From assembly GCF_027587205.1 (NCBI RefSeq), contig NZ_JAPDOD010000010.1, positions 1 through 62,633 on the forward strand: 62,633 bases of DNA, written 5' to 3'. The stretch's first letter is position 1. Each line of letters opens with the position of its first letter. The notes under the pieces are model-generated. The model saw only the letters and a program-made list of their open reading frames with translations, had not been told where the DNA came from and did no database searches. The DNA is from Solirubrobacter ginsenosidimutans. GTDB lineage: Bacteria > Actinomycetota > Thermoleophilia > Solirubrobacterales > Solirubrobacteraceae. This document shows, piece after piece, positions 8,170-15,531 of the stretch. The position numbers and the translations under genes were made by a program.

Positions 8170-9837
8170 TCACGGTTCCCATGGTGCGAGCGCGAGGCGG
8201 CGTTCCGGCACGCGCGAGTCGGGGTCGACGGCGAGGATGCGCAAGGCCGCGTCCGGCCCCGCGGCCGCGCGGGTCTGGCGGACCGCTTCGCGCAGGCGGG
8301 CGCGGCGGATCGCCGCCGGCTCCGCCAGCAGCGAGCGCTGGTCACCGCTGGGTGGACCGAAGGCCTCCACGCGCAGGCGCAGCGAGTCCGCGGGTGCGGG
8401 CAGCTCCGTGAGGCGGCCGGTGATCGCGAGCCGCATCCGGCGCGGGTCGGCCAGTGCCTCGCGGAAGGTCATCTGCGAGCGCCAGGTCCCCCCGCCCACC
8501 AGCGCCGCCGAGAGCACCACCGCTCGCACCGTGCGGCCGCGCCGTTCGGGCCGGGCGAGCACGCGGTCGATCAGCATTCCGAGCGCCCGTTCGAGTTGCG
8601 GGCCCGAGGCCGACTCCGGCAGCTCGAGCACCTCCTGCAACCGTTCGGACGGCACCCGCGGGCGCAATGGCGTGTCCTTCCCGCGCGCCAGGTCGCGGGC
8701 GATCGTCCCGGCATGGCCGAACCGGTCGGCGAGATGCGCCCGCGAGAGCGCGGCGAGCTCCCCCAGCGTCGCGATGCCGAACCGCTCCAGCGCCTCCGGC
8801 AGCGCGGCGACCTCCGGCCGCGCGCTCAGTAGGGAGACGGGCAGCGGCGCGAGATAGGCGGCGAGGCGGGCGGGCGAGTCCGGCGCGATCTCCGGCCGTC
8901 GCGCCCGGGCCCGGTGGGCTGCGGCGAGGGCGGCGAACCGCGAGGGCGCGGCCCCGACTCTTCCGGCGCCGGACGACGCCGCGCTCGAGGCGCTCGACCC
9001 GATCCGCCCGATGCTCGTCTCCCCGGTCCCACCGCCGGGAGAGCCCAAGCCCCGTGTGGAGGGAGCGCCGCCGCCCGGCGCGCCGAAGGCGACAGAGGTG
9101 GCAGAGGCGGAAGGCGTGTGCGCGCCGACCGGCGCGCCGGGCGCGGGTGGAGACGAGGGCGCGCCGGGCGCGGGTGGAGACGAGGGCGCGCGGGGCGCGG
9201 ACGGAGACGAGGGCGCGCCGGGCGCGGGTGGAGACGAGGGCGCGCCGGGCGCGGGTGGAGACGAGGGCGCGCGGGGCGCGGACGGAGACGAGGGCGCGCC
9301 GAGCGCAGGTGGAGACGAGGGGGCGCCGGGCGCAGGCGGAGACGATGGGTCGCCGAAGACCGGTGGCGAAGAGTCGGCCGGAGACGGTGGCGCGGCGAAG
9401 GCCGCGAGCAGCGACGGCGGCCCGCCCTTCTCTCCACGCGTGGCGGCCGCGAGGGCGCGGCGGGCGGTCCTGATCACTCCCTCTACGGAGCCACCGTGGA
9501 TGCTGCGGAGACCCTGTTCCTCGAACCAGGCCGTGCCCGGATGGTCGGATTCGACCGCCGCACCGATGCCCTCCAGGGCGGCGACGACGCGCTCCCAAGC
9601 GTCCGCGACGCCGGCGGGATCAGGCGTGACGAGGCGGAGGGTCGGGCAGCGTGCCAGCGCCTCCCCCAGCCGCAGGCCGGCGCGGACGCCGTAAGCCTCC
9701 GCGGCAGCAGAGGTCTCACCGATCAGGGGCTCGCGGCCGATCTCGGGAGCGAGGGCGAGCGGACCCGCGGCGAGGGCTTCGCGCCCGCCGGCGGCGACCG
9801 CCAGCTCGAAGCGTGGGAGGAGGATGCAGACGACCAT
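8170..9837 (-). CDS. imuB: ImuB-like Y-family polymerase homologue (SOS mutagenesis)
   Basis: A 555-aa Y-family protein starting MVVCILLPRFELAVAAG. In active Y polymerases the first strand carries a catalytic Asp; here the position is Leu/Pro and the DE pair is not seen, as expected for ImuB, the inactive adaptor that links DnaE2 to the beta clamp. The C-terminal half has the helix-hairpin-helix/little-finger region (LPEALERFGIATLGELAALS). Between the two halves sits a 75-residue insert of near-perfect GAPSSPPAP/RAPSSPS repeats. A LexA box ends 4 nt before the ATG. The frame is open upstream through the box (MRTCVRHM), but the box would then be coding. DUF6504 and SUKH genes follow in the same operon. 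No imuA homologue is visible. Confidence 0.88.
   Translation of the reverse strand: MVVCILLPRFELAVAAGGREALAAGPLALAPEIGREPLIGETSAAAEAYGVRAGLRLGEALARCPTLRLVTPDPAGVADAWERVVAALEGIGAAVESDHPGTAWFEEQGLRSIHGGSVEGVIRTARRALAAATRGEKGGPPSLLAAFAAPPSPADSSPPVFGDPSSPPAPGAPSSPPALGAPSSPSAPRAPSSPPAPGAPSSPPAPGAPSSPSAPRAPSSPPAPGAPSSPPAPGAPVGAHTPSASATSVAFGAPGGGAPSTRGLGSPGGGTGETSIGRIGSSASSAASSGAGRVGAAPSRFAALAAAHRARARRPEIAPDSPARLAAYLAPLPVSLLSARPEVAALPEALERFGIATLGELAALSRAHLADRFGHAGTIARDLARGKDTPLRPRVPSERLQEVLELPESASGPQLERALGMLIDRVLARPERRGRTVRAVVLSAALVGGGTWRSQMTFREALADPRRMRLAITGRLTELPAPADSLRLRVEAFGPPSGDQRSLLAEPAAIRRARLREAVRQTRAAAGPDAALRILAVDPDSRVPERRLALAPWEP
9119..9350. repeat. Tandem Pro/Ser/Ala-coding repeat inside imuB
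   Basis: A block of units of about 30 bp (GCGGGTGGAGACGAGGGCGC and variants) encodes GAPSSPPAP and APRAPSSPS alternations. It is in frame and forms a flexible linker at about residues 163-240 of ImuB. Unit number is likely to vary between strains by slippage. Confidence 0.85.
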
Positions 9838-9841
9838 GTGT

Positions 9842-9855
9842 CGAACACATGTTCG
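9842..9855. promoter_or_regulatory. SOS (LexA) box of imuB
   Basis: A perfect 14-nt operator identical to the dnaE2 box. It lies 4 nt upstream of the imuB ATG, so the operator covers the place where a ribosome site would be. Confidence 0.9.
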
Positions 9856-9937
9856 CATCGGGTTCGGACGGACGAACACACGATCGCAGTCTCGACGCTC
9901 ACTCCTCCCCCTCCCGCCGGGTCGCTCTCGTATATGA

Positions 9938-9960
9938 GTAACCCTCAACTAGAGGGTTAC
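9938..9960. repeat. Perfect 9-bp inverted repeat upstream of imuB
   Basis: GTAACCCTC and GAGGGTTAC flank a 5-nt AACTA loop in an AT-richer stretch between imuB and rnpB. It could be an operator for another regulator or a small bidirectional hairpin. There is no T-run beside it. Confidence 0.5.
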
Positions 9961-10048
9961 TGAATGACCGACCGAAAAGCCCGCGTGGACGCAGTTAGCC
10001 GCGATCACAGGCAAATAACCCCTGCTCTGTGAGTAACTCCCGAAAATA

Positions 10049-10072
10049 GAAGAGGCCCCGAGGGGCCTCTTC
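10049..10072 (-). terminator. Rho-independent terminator of rnpB
   Basis: Reading on the minus strand, an 11-bp perfect stem (GAAGAGGCCCC/GGGGCCTCTTC) with a 2-nt loop follows directly after the 3' end of RNase P RNA and is followed by a short TATTTTC run. Confidence 0.8.
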
Positions 10073-10076
10073 CGTA

Positions 10077-10400
10077 GCGGATCTATAAGCCGGATTCTGT
10101 CTTGAGCAGCCATCTATCTCTGCAACCGACCTGGACCTTGACGGGCAGCCTGCAAACGGTCCGGCTTGGTCTTGCATCAGGTGGGGTTTGCCTGGCCGCC
10201 GCGTCACCGCGACGCCGGTGCGCTCTTACCGCACCTTTTCAACCTTGCCGGGCCGCTCTCGCGAACGAGGGCGGCCTTAGGCGGTGTGTTTTCTGTGGCA
10301 CTTTCCCGCGGGTTTCCCCGGGTCGGCGTTACCGACCACCTCGCCCTGTGATGTCCGGACTTTCCTCGAGGGCATTCGCCCCCGCGACTACTCGATCCGC
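10077..10400 (-). ncRNA. rnpB: RNase P RNA, bacterial class A
   Basis: Catalytic RNA that trims tRNA 5' leaders. On the minus strand the universally conserved blocks appear in order: GAGGAAAGTCCGGAC near the 5' end, GGTAACGCC, the GAAAGTGCCACAGAAA segment, AAGGTTGAAAAGGTGCGGTA followed by AGAGCGCACC, GGCAAACCCC, and the 3' block GACAGAATCCGGCTTATAGA. Terminal GCGGATC (10394-10400) and GATCCGC (10077-10083) pair as helix P1 and define the ends given here. A terminator hairpin follows immediately. Confidence 0.97.
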
Positions 10401-10477
10401 CAGGTCAAAGTAGCTGGTTGTAAAGGTATGGTGATTGAACCGGCATGAAGCCGTCCGGGGTGGCGAGAACACTGGGC

Positions 10478-10681
10478 ATGAGCATGTACGACGTTGTCTA
10501 CATCGACGCGCAGGGAGAGGAGACTCCAGTCGCCCAGCAGCTCGACGACCGGAAGGACGCCGCGGACGTAGCGCGGCAGGCCGCCGCCGAACGTGGCGCC
10601 GGCCGCATGGTCCTCCCCGGTTCGAGCCGTTTGCGCAACTGCGTCTGCGTCATCCCTGTGCCACCTGCCGAAGCGGCCTAA
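10478..10681 (+). CDS. Small conserved-looking hypothetical protein
   Basis: A 67-aa protein, MSMYDVVYIDAQGEETPVAQQ..., divergent from rnpB. A beta-strand start is followed by an amphipathic helix (KDAADVARQAAAERGAG) and a second strand region with two close cysteines (LRNCVCVIPVP). The ATG at 10478 was preferred over that at 10445 because the protein fold begins there; the longer form would add 11 residues. Codon usage is strongly third-position GC, supporting expression. I do not recognise a family. Confidence 0.6.
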   Translation: MSMYDVVYIDAQGEETPVAQQLDDRKDAADVARQAAAERGAGRMVLPGSSRLRNCVCVIPVPPAEAA

Positions 10682-10765
10682 CCGCCACATCCGCGCGGCC
10701 GGAGCTGCCCCGAGCGGCGTCCGCCGTGCGCGCCTCCCATCGCCGGTCCGCTAGGTTCTGGCGCC

Positions 10766-11614
10766 ATGCGAGTGGGTGTGATCGGTGGCGGCCTGATGGG
10801 GTCGGGGATCGCGGAGGTCTGTGCGCGGTCCGGTGTCGACGTGACCGTCGTCGAGGCCGACGACGAGCGCGCGGAGCGGTCGCGGGCCGCGATCGAGCGA
10901 TCGCTGGCGCGCGCGGTGCGCTCCGGCAAGTTGGACGAGGCCGGCCAGGCCGCAGCCCTCGAACATCTCGCCGTCACCTCGACGTTCGAGGACATCGCGG
11001 GGTCTGACGCCGCGATCGAGGCCGTCGTCGAGGACGAGCAACTCAAGCGCGACGTCTTCAAGCGTCTCGACGACCTGCTGCCCGACGCGAAGTTCCTTGC
11101 CTCGAATACGTCCTCGGTGCCGATCATGAAGCTCGGCGCCGGCACCAAGCACCCCGGCCGCGTGCTGGGCATGCACTTCTTCAATCCCGTGCCGGTCCTG
11201 CCGCTGGTCGAGCTCGTGACGTCGATCATGACCGAGCCCGAGACCGTCGAGGCCGTGCGCGAGTTCGCCGAGGGCACGCTCGGCAAGCAGTGCATCGACT
11301 CCCAGGATCGAGCGGGCTTCGTCGTCAACGCCCTGCTGATTCCGTATCTGTTGAGCGCGATTCGCATGTACGAGTCGGGGTTCGCCTCCAAGGAGGACAT
11401 CGATCACGGCATGGTGCTCGGGTGCGCGCACCCGATGGGGCCGCTGCGGTTGTCGGATCTGATCGGGTTGGACACGCTGCTCGCCGTTTCGGAGTCGCTC
11501 TACGACGAGTTCCGCGATCCTGCCTCGGTCGCGCCGGCGCTGCTGAATCGGATGGTCGAAGCCGGCCTGCTCGGACGGAAGTCCGGGCGCGGTTTCTACG
11601 ACTACTCCAAGTAG
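10766..11614 (+). CDS. 3-hydroxybutyryl-CoA / 3-hydroxyacyl-CoA dehydrogenase
   Basis: A 282-aa stand-alone NAD(P)-dependent dehydrogenase oxidising or forming the 3-hydroxyl of short acyl-CoAs, used in fatty acid oxidation and in butyrate or polyhydroxybutyrate metabolism. The N-terminal Rossmann loop is GGGLMGSGIAEV (residues 7-18), with E30 at the end of beta-2 (VVEAD), compatible with NAD preference. The catalytic His is H137 within the GMHFFNPVP signature, N140 and S116 region (ASNTSS) are present, and the C-terminal dimer domain (AGFVVNALLIPYL... GPLRLSDLIGLD) is complete. This matches FadB2/Hbd length. It is a single gene with no beta-oxidation neighbours. Confidence 0.93.
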   Translation: MRVGVIGGGLMGSGIAEVCARSGVDVTVVEADDERAERSRAAIERSLARAVRSGKLDEAGQAAALEHLAVTSTFEDIAGSDAAIEAVVEDEQLKRDVFKRLDDLLPDAKFLASNTSSVPIMKLGAGTKHPGRVLGMHFFNPVPVLPLVELVTSIMTEPETVEAVREFAEGTLGKQCIDSQDRAGFVVNALLIPYLLSAIRMYESGFASKEDIDHGMVLGCAHPMGPLRLSDLIGLDTLLAVSESLYDEFRDPASVAPALLNRMVEAGLLGRKSGRGFYDYSK

Positions 11615-11617
11615 GGC

Positions 11618-11998
11618 TTAACCCAGGATCGAGGAGTGGCGGGCGACGACCTGCCACTTGCCGTCGCGGCGTGACCACACGTCGGTCAGCCGGAACACGT
11701 TCGACAGGTTGTTCTGGTCCCAGCTCGCCACCTGCGAGTACCGGGCGTGGACGACGCCGGTGTCACCGAACACATCGATGTCCATGTGCTCGTACGCGAA
11801 CGACGTGATCGTGTAGCCCTCGCGCGCCGCGCCCATCCACTGTTCGCGCGACATCGGTTCGGGATACAGGTGGATGGCCGTGAACCGGAAGCCGGGAGCC
11901 ACGAGCTCCTCAAGCCGGTCCATGTCGCGCGCTTGCATCGCCGACATCCACTCGTCTTCAAGCTGCGCCAGCTCCGTCCGATCCGCCGAGTCGCTCAT
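11618..11998 (-). CDS. NTF2-like / SnoaL-like (DUF4440-type) protein
   Basis: A 126-aa protein with the cone-like alpha+beta NTF2 pattern: an N-terminal helix (LAQLEDEWMSAMQARDMDRL), the EELVAPGFRFTAIHLYPEPM strand-loop, then DIDVFGDTGVVHARYSQVA and VFRLTDVWSRRDGKWQVVAR-HSS at the end. Such DUF4440/SnoaL-like proteins include ketosteroid isomerase-type enzymes and many binding proteins. The substrate cannot be inferred. The ATG MSDSADRTEL was chosen; a longer frame runs upstream into the zinc-ribbon gene and is not credible. Convergent with the dehydrogenase gene. Confidence 0.82.
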   Translation of the reverse strand: MSDSADRTELAQLEDEWMSAMQARDMDRLEELVAPGFRFTAIHLYPEPMSREQWMGAAREGYTITSFAYEHMDIDVFGDTGVVHARYSQVASWDQNNLSNVFRLTDVWSRRDGKWQVVARHSSILG

Positions 11999-12009
11999 CG
12001 CGCCGGAGG

Positions 12010-12579
12010 CTATTCGATCGTCGTCCCGCACGATGAGCAGCTGCCGTGCAGCGAGCCGGCGAACGACGCCACGACCTCGCCGCGGCACACCGGGCACGCC
12101 GCGGGCAACCCCGTCGCCAGACCCTCCCATACGCGCGACATCACGTCGTCGAGCGTCGGCCCGGTCAGGGGTGCCCGCGGCCTGCGCACGTCCTGGCGGG
12201 CAAGCGTCGCCCGCTCGAGCGTCTCGAGCTCCAAGTCCGCGCCCTGCACCGGTACCTCGGTCGGCACCGGCCCGGCGAGGAGCTCGGTGCCCGCGGCGGT
12301 TTCGCGCGTGTAGGCCGCAAGATCCTCCGCGGTCGGACCACTCTCGAACTCGACCGCCGCCGGCGCGTCGAAAACGCCGGCCTGCACCTCATCCACCGGA
12401 GTGCTCGGGGCCTCGCCACGCGGGCCCTCCGGCGCGCGGGCTGCCTCCGGCTCCGGCGCGGGACGCTGCCAGGGCGCCGTGGCGCCCGGCTTCAGCGCGA
12501 AGGCCTCGCCGCCGAACAGCGACTCCTGCCTGTCGTCATTGTCGAGCGGTCGTCTCCGCTCCGTCATCAGGGTCGACAT
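12010..12579 (-). CDS. Zinc-ribbon protein coupled to lexA
   Basis: A 189-aa protein with a long acidic, Pro/Ala-rich, probably disordered region and a C-terminal zinc ribbon formed by CPVCRGEV and CSSCGTTIE. The N-terminus contains a QESLFGG motif; Q-x-x-L-F is the core of beta-clamp-binding peptides, so it could dock on the DNA sliding clamp (inference). Its ATG overlaps the LexA stop by one base (TAATG), implying translational coupling and expression as part of the autoregulated lexA operon. This makes an SOS-linked role likely. I do not recognise a named family. Confidence 0.75.
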   Translation of the reverse strand: MSTLMTERRRPLDNDDRQESLFGGEAFALKPGATAPWQRPAPEPEAARAPEGPRGEAPSTPVDEVQAGVFDAPAAVEFESGPTAEDLAAYTRETAAGTELLAGPVPTEVPVQGADLELETLERATLARQDVRRPRAPLTGPTLDDVMSRVWEGLATGLPAACPVCRGEVVASFAGSLHGSCSSCGTTIE

Positions 12580-13226
12580 TAGGCCACCTTCCTCAGGACT
12601 CCGACGACGCGACCGAGCACGCGCACCTCGCGCGAGCGAATCGGCTCCATCGTCTCGTTCTCGGGCTGCAGGCGCACGTGATCGGCTTCCTTGAAGAACC
12701 GCTTCACCGTCGCCTCCTCACCCACCAGGGCCACGACGATCTCGCCGTCAGCCGCCGTGTCCTGCCGACGGACGACAACCCAGTCGTCGGGCAAGATGCC
12801 GGCGTTCTTCATCGACTCGCCGCGGACCCGCAGCAGGTACTCCCCATCCTCGCCACCGGCGATGTCCGGAATCTGCACGTAATCCTCGATGTTCTCCTCG
12901 GCGAGCAGCGGCGCCCCGGCCGCGACGCGACCCAGCACGGGAATCCCCGACGGCGTCACCGCGGACTTCACGGCCTCCATGGCCGACGCCACCGGCCCCG
13001 TCGCCCGGTCGAGCAACTCGATCGCCCGCGGCTTCGACGGATCGCGCCGCAGCAGCCCGACCTTCTCCAGATTGGCCAGGTGCGCGTGCACCGTCGAAGA
13101 CGACGCGAGCCCCACGGCCTTCCCGATATCCCGCACCGTCGGCGGATAGCCGTGGCCCGCGGAATAGCGTTTGATGAAGTCGAAGATCTCCTGCTGGCGC
13201 TTCGTCAGATCCTTTCCAATGTCCAT
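12579..13226 (-). CDS. lexA: LexA repressor
   Basis: The 215-aa SOS repressor. The N-terminal winged helix (LTKRQQEIFDFIKRYSAGHG, then YPPTVRDIGKAVGL and ASSSTVHAHLANLEKVGLL) binds the operator. The C-terminal peptidase has the autocleavage site A103-G104 (RVAAGAP), the nucleophile S138 (RGESMKNAG) and the general base K175 (ATVKRFF). RecA filaments on single-stranded DNA would trigger cleavage and release dnaE2, imuB and lexA itself. The ATG at 13226 is the family start. A LexA box lies 26 bp upstream. The frame remains open far upstream through the tRNA gene, which is not coding. Confidence 0.97.
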   Translation of the reverse strand: MDIGKDLTKRQQEIFDFIKRYSAGHGYPPTVRDIGKAVGLASSSTVHAHLANLEKVGLLRRDPSKPRAIELLDRATGPVASAMEAVKSAVTPSGIPVLGRVAAGAPLLAEENIEDYVQIPDIAGGEDGEYLLRVRGESMKNAGILPDDWVVVRRQDTAADGEIVVALVGEEATVKRFFKEADHVRLQPENETMEPIRSREVRVLGRVVGVLRKVA

Positions 13227-13251
13227 GCGCTTCGCGGTCTCCTCAACAGGT

Positions 13252-13265
13252 CGAACGTGTGTTCG
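13252..13265. promoter_or_regulatory. SOS (LexA) box of lexA
   Basis: CGAACACACGTTCG (towards lexA) keeps both CGAAC/GTTCG arms with a different 4-nt centre from the dnaE2 and imuB boxes. It indicates autoregulation. Here, unlike the other two boxes, there is room for a leader before the start codon. Confidence 0.9.
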
Positions 13266-13332
13266 CACAAGGTATATCCCCGAGCGGACAGACTCAACCC
13301 TCACTCCGCGGGCTATACTCGCCGTCGCCCTC

Positions 13333-13417
13333 GCGCCGATGGCGGAATTGGTAGACGCGCCAGGTTGAGGGCCTGGTCCGGGATAACCGGGTGGAGGTTC
13401 GAGTCCTCTTCGGCGCA
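13333..13417 (+). tRNA. tRNA-Leu(GAG)
   Basis: An 85-nt class II tRNA. The acceptor arms GCGCCGA and TCGGCGC pair perfectly with discriminator A. The D arm is GGCGGAATTGGTAGACGC, the anticodon stem CCAGG/CCTGG encloses TTGAGGG with anticodon GAG, a variable arm follows (TCCGGGATAACCGGG), and the T loop is GGTTCGAGTCC. CCA is not encoded. It decodes CUC/CUU leucine codons. The 3' end appears to be the integration site of the downstream element. Confidence 0.97.
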
Positions 13418-13422
13418 TCGCA

Positions 13423-13448
13423 GAAAGCCCCGCTCCGGCGGGGCTTTC
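13423..13448 (+). terminator. Terminator after tRNA-Leu
   Basis: A perfect 11-bp stem GAAAGCCCCGC/GCGGGGCTTTC with TCCG tetraloop, 6 nt after the tRNA 3' end. It is symmetrical and could also stop transcription arriving from the other side. Confidence 0.85.
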
Positions 13449-13475
13449 GTCGTCCTCAGGGTCGGTTCGATCCGC

Positions 13476-13545
13476 GGGGGCCACATTTCGTGGCAACGCC
13501 CTCTGACAAGTGGGCCACAGCTTTGTGGCCCAGCCTGTGGCCCAC
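13476..13545. promoter_or_regulatory. Cluster of TGTGGCCCA half-sites, candidate integrase arm/operator sites
   Basis: Between the tRNA terminator and the integrase gene the octamer-like unit TGTGGCCCA recurs: direct copies at 13524-13532 and 13536-13544, an inverted copy at 13510-13519 (GTGGGCCACA, forming a perfect 10-bp inverted repeat with 13536-13545), and a weaker GGCCACA...TGTGGC-like pair at about 13477-13495. Such spaced half-sites next to a tyrosine integrase are usual for arm-type binding sites or for an operator controlling int. This is inferred from position and repetition only. Confidence 0.55.
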
Positions 13546-13559
13546 GTCGGAGGTTCCCG

Positions 13560-14882
13560 ATGAGTATTGACTACGAGCCGTCCCGCGACCGCTATCGCGT
13601 TCGGTGGCGCAAGAACGGCAAGCAACGCAGCCGCCGCTTCGCGACCCGAGACGAAGCCGAAGGGTTCGAGGCGTCGTTGTCCCCTCAACCGGAGGAACCC
13701 GAGCCACCCCAATCGGTCGAACCGTCCGGTGGTGGTGTGTATCCGTATGAGACCTCGGACGGCAGGCGGTGGCGCTTCGTGTTCCGCCAGTCAGACGGTG
13801 GCCTGACGACACGTCGCGGCTTCACGAGCCGGACCGCCGCAACGACCGCTCGCGGCCGAGCCATTGAAGAGGTACGGCGCGGAGAAGTTCGCGTCAACCG
13901 GGATGAGTTCGCAGTGTTCTGGGCGGCACTGCTGGAGGCCAAGCATCCGTACATCACGCCCGGCACGCTCCAGGACTACACGACGCACGGGCGCAAGCGA
14001 CTGTTGCCGTGGTTCGGCGAGCTTCGCCTTGCAGCGATCGACGAGGATCGTGTCCGCGATTGGCTCTCTGACATGGCCGAGATCGTTGCCGACGATGAGC
14101 TGAGCCCCAAGACCGTCAACAACGCGCGGACCTGCCTCTCGATGGCGCTCGGCGAGGCGGTTCGCCGCCGTCATCTGACCCAGAACCCGTGCCGGTATGT
14201 GCCGGAGCTCCCGGTTGAGAGGGCCGAGATCGACTACCTACGTGTCGGCGAGATCGAGCGCTACCTCGAAGCGTGCGCCGACTACTACCGCCCGCTCGCC
14301 GAATTCCTGATCGGCACCGGCGCACGCATATCCGAAGCACTGGGCATGCGGTGGCCCGACCTCGATCTCGACGATGGCGTCGTCCGGATCTCACGGCAAC
14401 GGGCGCGTGGGACTGGCGGCACGACCCCAACAAAGGGCAAGCGGTTTCGCTCGGTTCAGATCGGACCGCGGCTCATCGCGACGCTTCGACGCGTCCGCGA
14501 ACAGCGCGACCGTACAAGCCAACCTGACGATGGCTGGCTCTTTCTCTGCCCGCGGCCGCTGCGTGGCCGCTACTCACGCCGGACCGAACCGACCCCGCCG
14601 AACCGTAAGACCGCCCACGACTGGCACGAGTGGGCGCTCGAGGACGCCGGCCTGCGGGACATGCCGCTGCACTCGCTCCGCCACACGGCAGCCACGCTCT
14701 GGCTGGCGACGCCGCACCCACTGATCTTCGTGCAGCGCCAGCTCGGACACCGCTCGATCACGACCACCGAAGAGCACTACGGGCACTTCGAAGCTTCGTT
14801 CGTCAAGCGCGCGGCTGAGCAGACGGAAGCGTTGATCGGCCGGTCTACGCCTGCGACGAACGCGGACGCTCTCGCCGCGTAG
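13560..14882 (+). CDS. int: Tyrosine recombinase / site-specific integrase
   Basis: A 440-aa phage-type integrase. An unusual Arg-rich N-terminal part resembling the AP2-like DNA-binding repeat occurs twice (residues 3-35, YEPSRDRYRVRWRKNGKQRS, and 61-110), followed by a SAM-like core-binding domain (about 115-215). The catalytic domain carries R256 (GARISEALG), a Lys in the KGKRFR loop near 293, H371-x-x-R374 (HSLRHTAATL), H397 (LGHRSITTT) and nucleophile Y407 (EEHYGHF). A GGAGG ribosome site precedes the ATG by 6 nt. It lies directly downstream of tRNA-Leu and abuts xis tail-to-tail, the standard layout of an integrative element's left end. Confidence 0.95.
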   Translation: MSIDYEPSRDRYRVRWRKNGKQRSRRFATRDEAEGFEASLSPQPEEPEPPQSVEPSGGGVYPYETSDGRRWRFVFRQSDGGLTTRRGFTSRTAATTARGRAIEEVRRGEVRVNRDEFAVFWAALLEAKHPYITPGTLQDYTTHGRKRLLPWFGELRLAAIDEDRVRDWLSDMAEIVADDELSPKTVNNARTCLSMALGEAVRRRHLTQNPCRYVPELPVERAEIDYLRVGEIERYLEACADYYRPLAEFLIGTGARISEALGMRWPDLDLDDGVVRISRQRARGTGGTTPTKGKRFRSVQIGPRLIATLRRVREQRDRTSQPDDGWLFLCPRPLRGRYSRRTEPTPPNRKTAHDWHEWALEDAGLRDMPLHSLRHTAATLWLATPHPLIFVQRQLGHRSITTTEEHYGHFEASFVKRAAEQTEALIGRSTPATNADALAA

Positions 14883-15185
14883 TCAGTTGTGTATGCCGTC
14901 CTCGGCGAGCCCATCCAGCAACAGCTGTGGGTTCGCCGACACCAGCGCCTTGGTCGCTCGAGTCGCAGCGCTCGCGGCAGACTCGCCCGGAAGCCATTCC
15001 CGGCGAGCGTTCTCTAGCCACCGCTCGACGTCATCGCGAAAGAACCGCAGTGGCCCATCAGGGCCGCCGAGCCGCACGTATGGAATGCGGCCAGCCTTCG
15101 CGGCCTCGTAGACCCAAGAACGCGACACGCTCAGGTAGTGAGCGAGGTCCGACGGTTTGAGGAGATCCGTGTCCAGATGCGTCAT
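14883..15185 (-). CDS. xis: Excisionase-like MerR-type helix-turn-helix protein
   Basis: A 100-aa protein with a winged helix-turn-helix of the HTH_17/excisionase family: LLKPSDLAHYLSVSRSWVYE, then AAKAGRIPYVRLGG and LRFFRDDVERWLEN. These proteins bend DNA at att sites and turn the integrase reaction towards excision. The C-terminal 35 residues are an Ala/Leu-rich helix. ATG is preceded by AGGAAGG. Further upstream (15205-15236) lies the 32-nt element shared with the primase, sigma-like and relaxase genes, so excision is probably co-induced with transfer. Stops of int and xis abut with no spacer. Confidence 0.85.
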   Translation of the reverse strand: MTHLDTDLLKPSDLAHYLSVSRSWVYEAAKAGRIPYVRLGGPDGPLRFFRDDVERWLENARREWLPGESAASAATRATKALVSANPQLLLDGLAEDGIHN

Positions 15186-15204
15186 CGCGTCCTTCCTGTC
15201 TACT

Positions 15205-15236
15205 CCAAGCCGTGAAGGATGCGATTCGGGCAATCC
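15205..15236 (-). promoter_or_regulatory. Shared 32-nt two-block element, copy 1 (xis)
   Basis: Read towards xis it starts GGATTGCCCGAATCG and ends TTCACGGCTTGG. It matches the copies before primase, sigma-like gene and relaxase without gaps: block 1 TTGCCCRAAY, seven variable bases, block 2 TYSRCGGCYTGR. Here it ends 19 nt before the ATG and a Shine-Dalgarno sequence lies between. Confidence 0.75.
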
Positions 15237-15531
15237 GAGACGTCCAGCCGCGATTCCTACATGCGGTCGCCAGGGTCCCGCATGCACCGCGAGCCCACGA
15301 GTGATCCGCTCGCAACCTGTCAGACGTCACGAATGACGGGTTCTATGAGTTTTGTAGGTTCGCTGCGTGGTCGCCAAGCCGCCGTGCCTTTGCGTTTCTG
15401 CGGCCCACTCGCCGCAGAGCACGGACGCGCAGCAGTCGCCGCTCAGTCTCGCGCCGCTCGTGTCGTGACCGAGTGAACCGTGTGCTGCGTTCGCGTCGTC
15501 CGCGCTACCTAACCGGGTGAATCCGTCCTGA
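15237..15531. other. Intergenic region without recognised gene
   Basis: About 295 bp between the xis leader and the stop of the secreted repeat protein. It is somewhat less GC-rich around 15340-15365 (TCTATGAGTTTTGTAGG). I see no credible reading frame, RNA or terminator in it. Confidence 0.5.

Noticed and set aside
11874..13559. A long plus-strand frame that would extend the integrase N-terminus by 560 residues
   Set aside because: It runs antisense to lexA and the zinc-ribbon gene and through the tRNA; the integrase has a good ribosome site and start at 13560.
13227..13712. Upstream extension of LexA in the same frame
   Set aside because: It crosses the LexA box and the tRNA-Leu gene; the family start MDIGKDLTKRQ lies at 13226.
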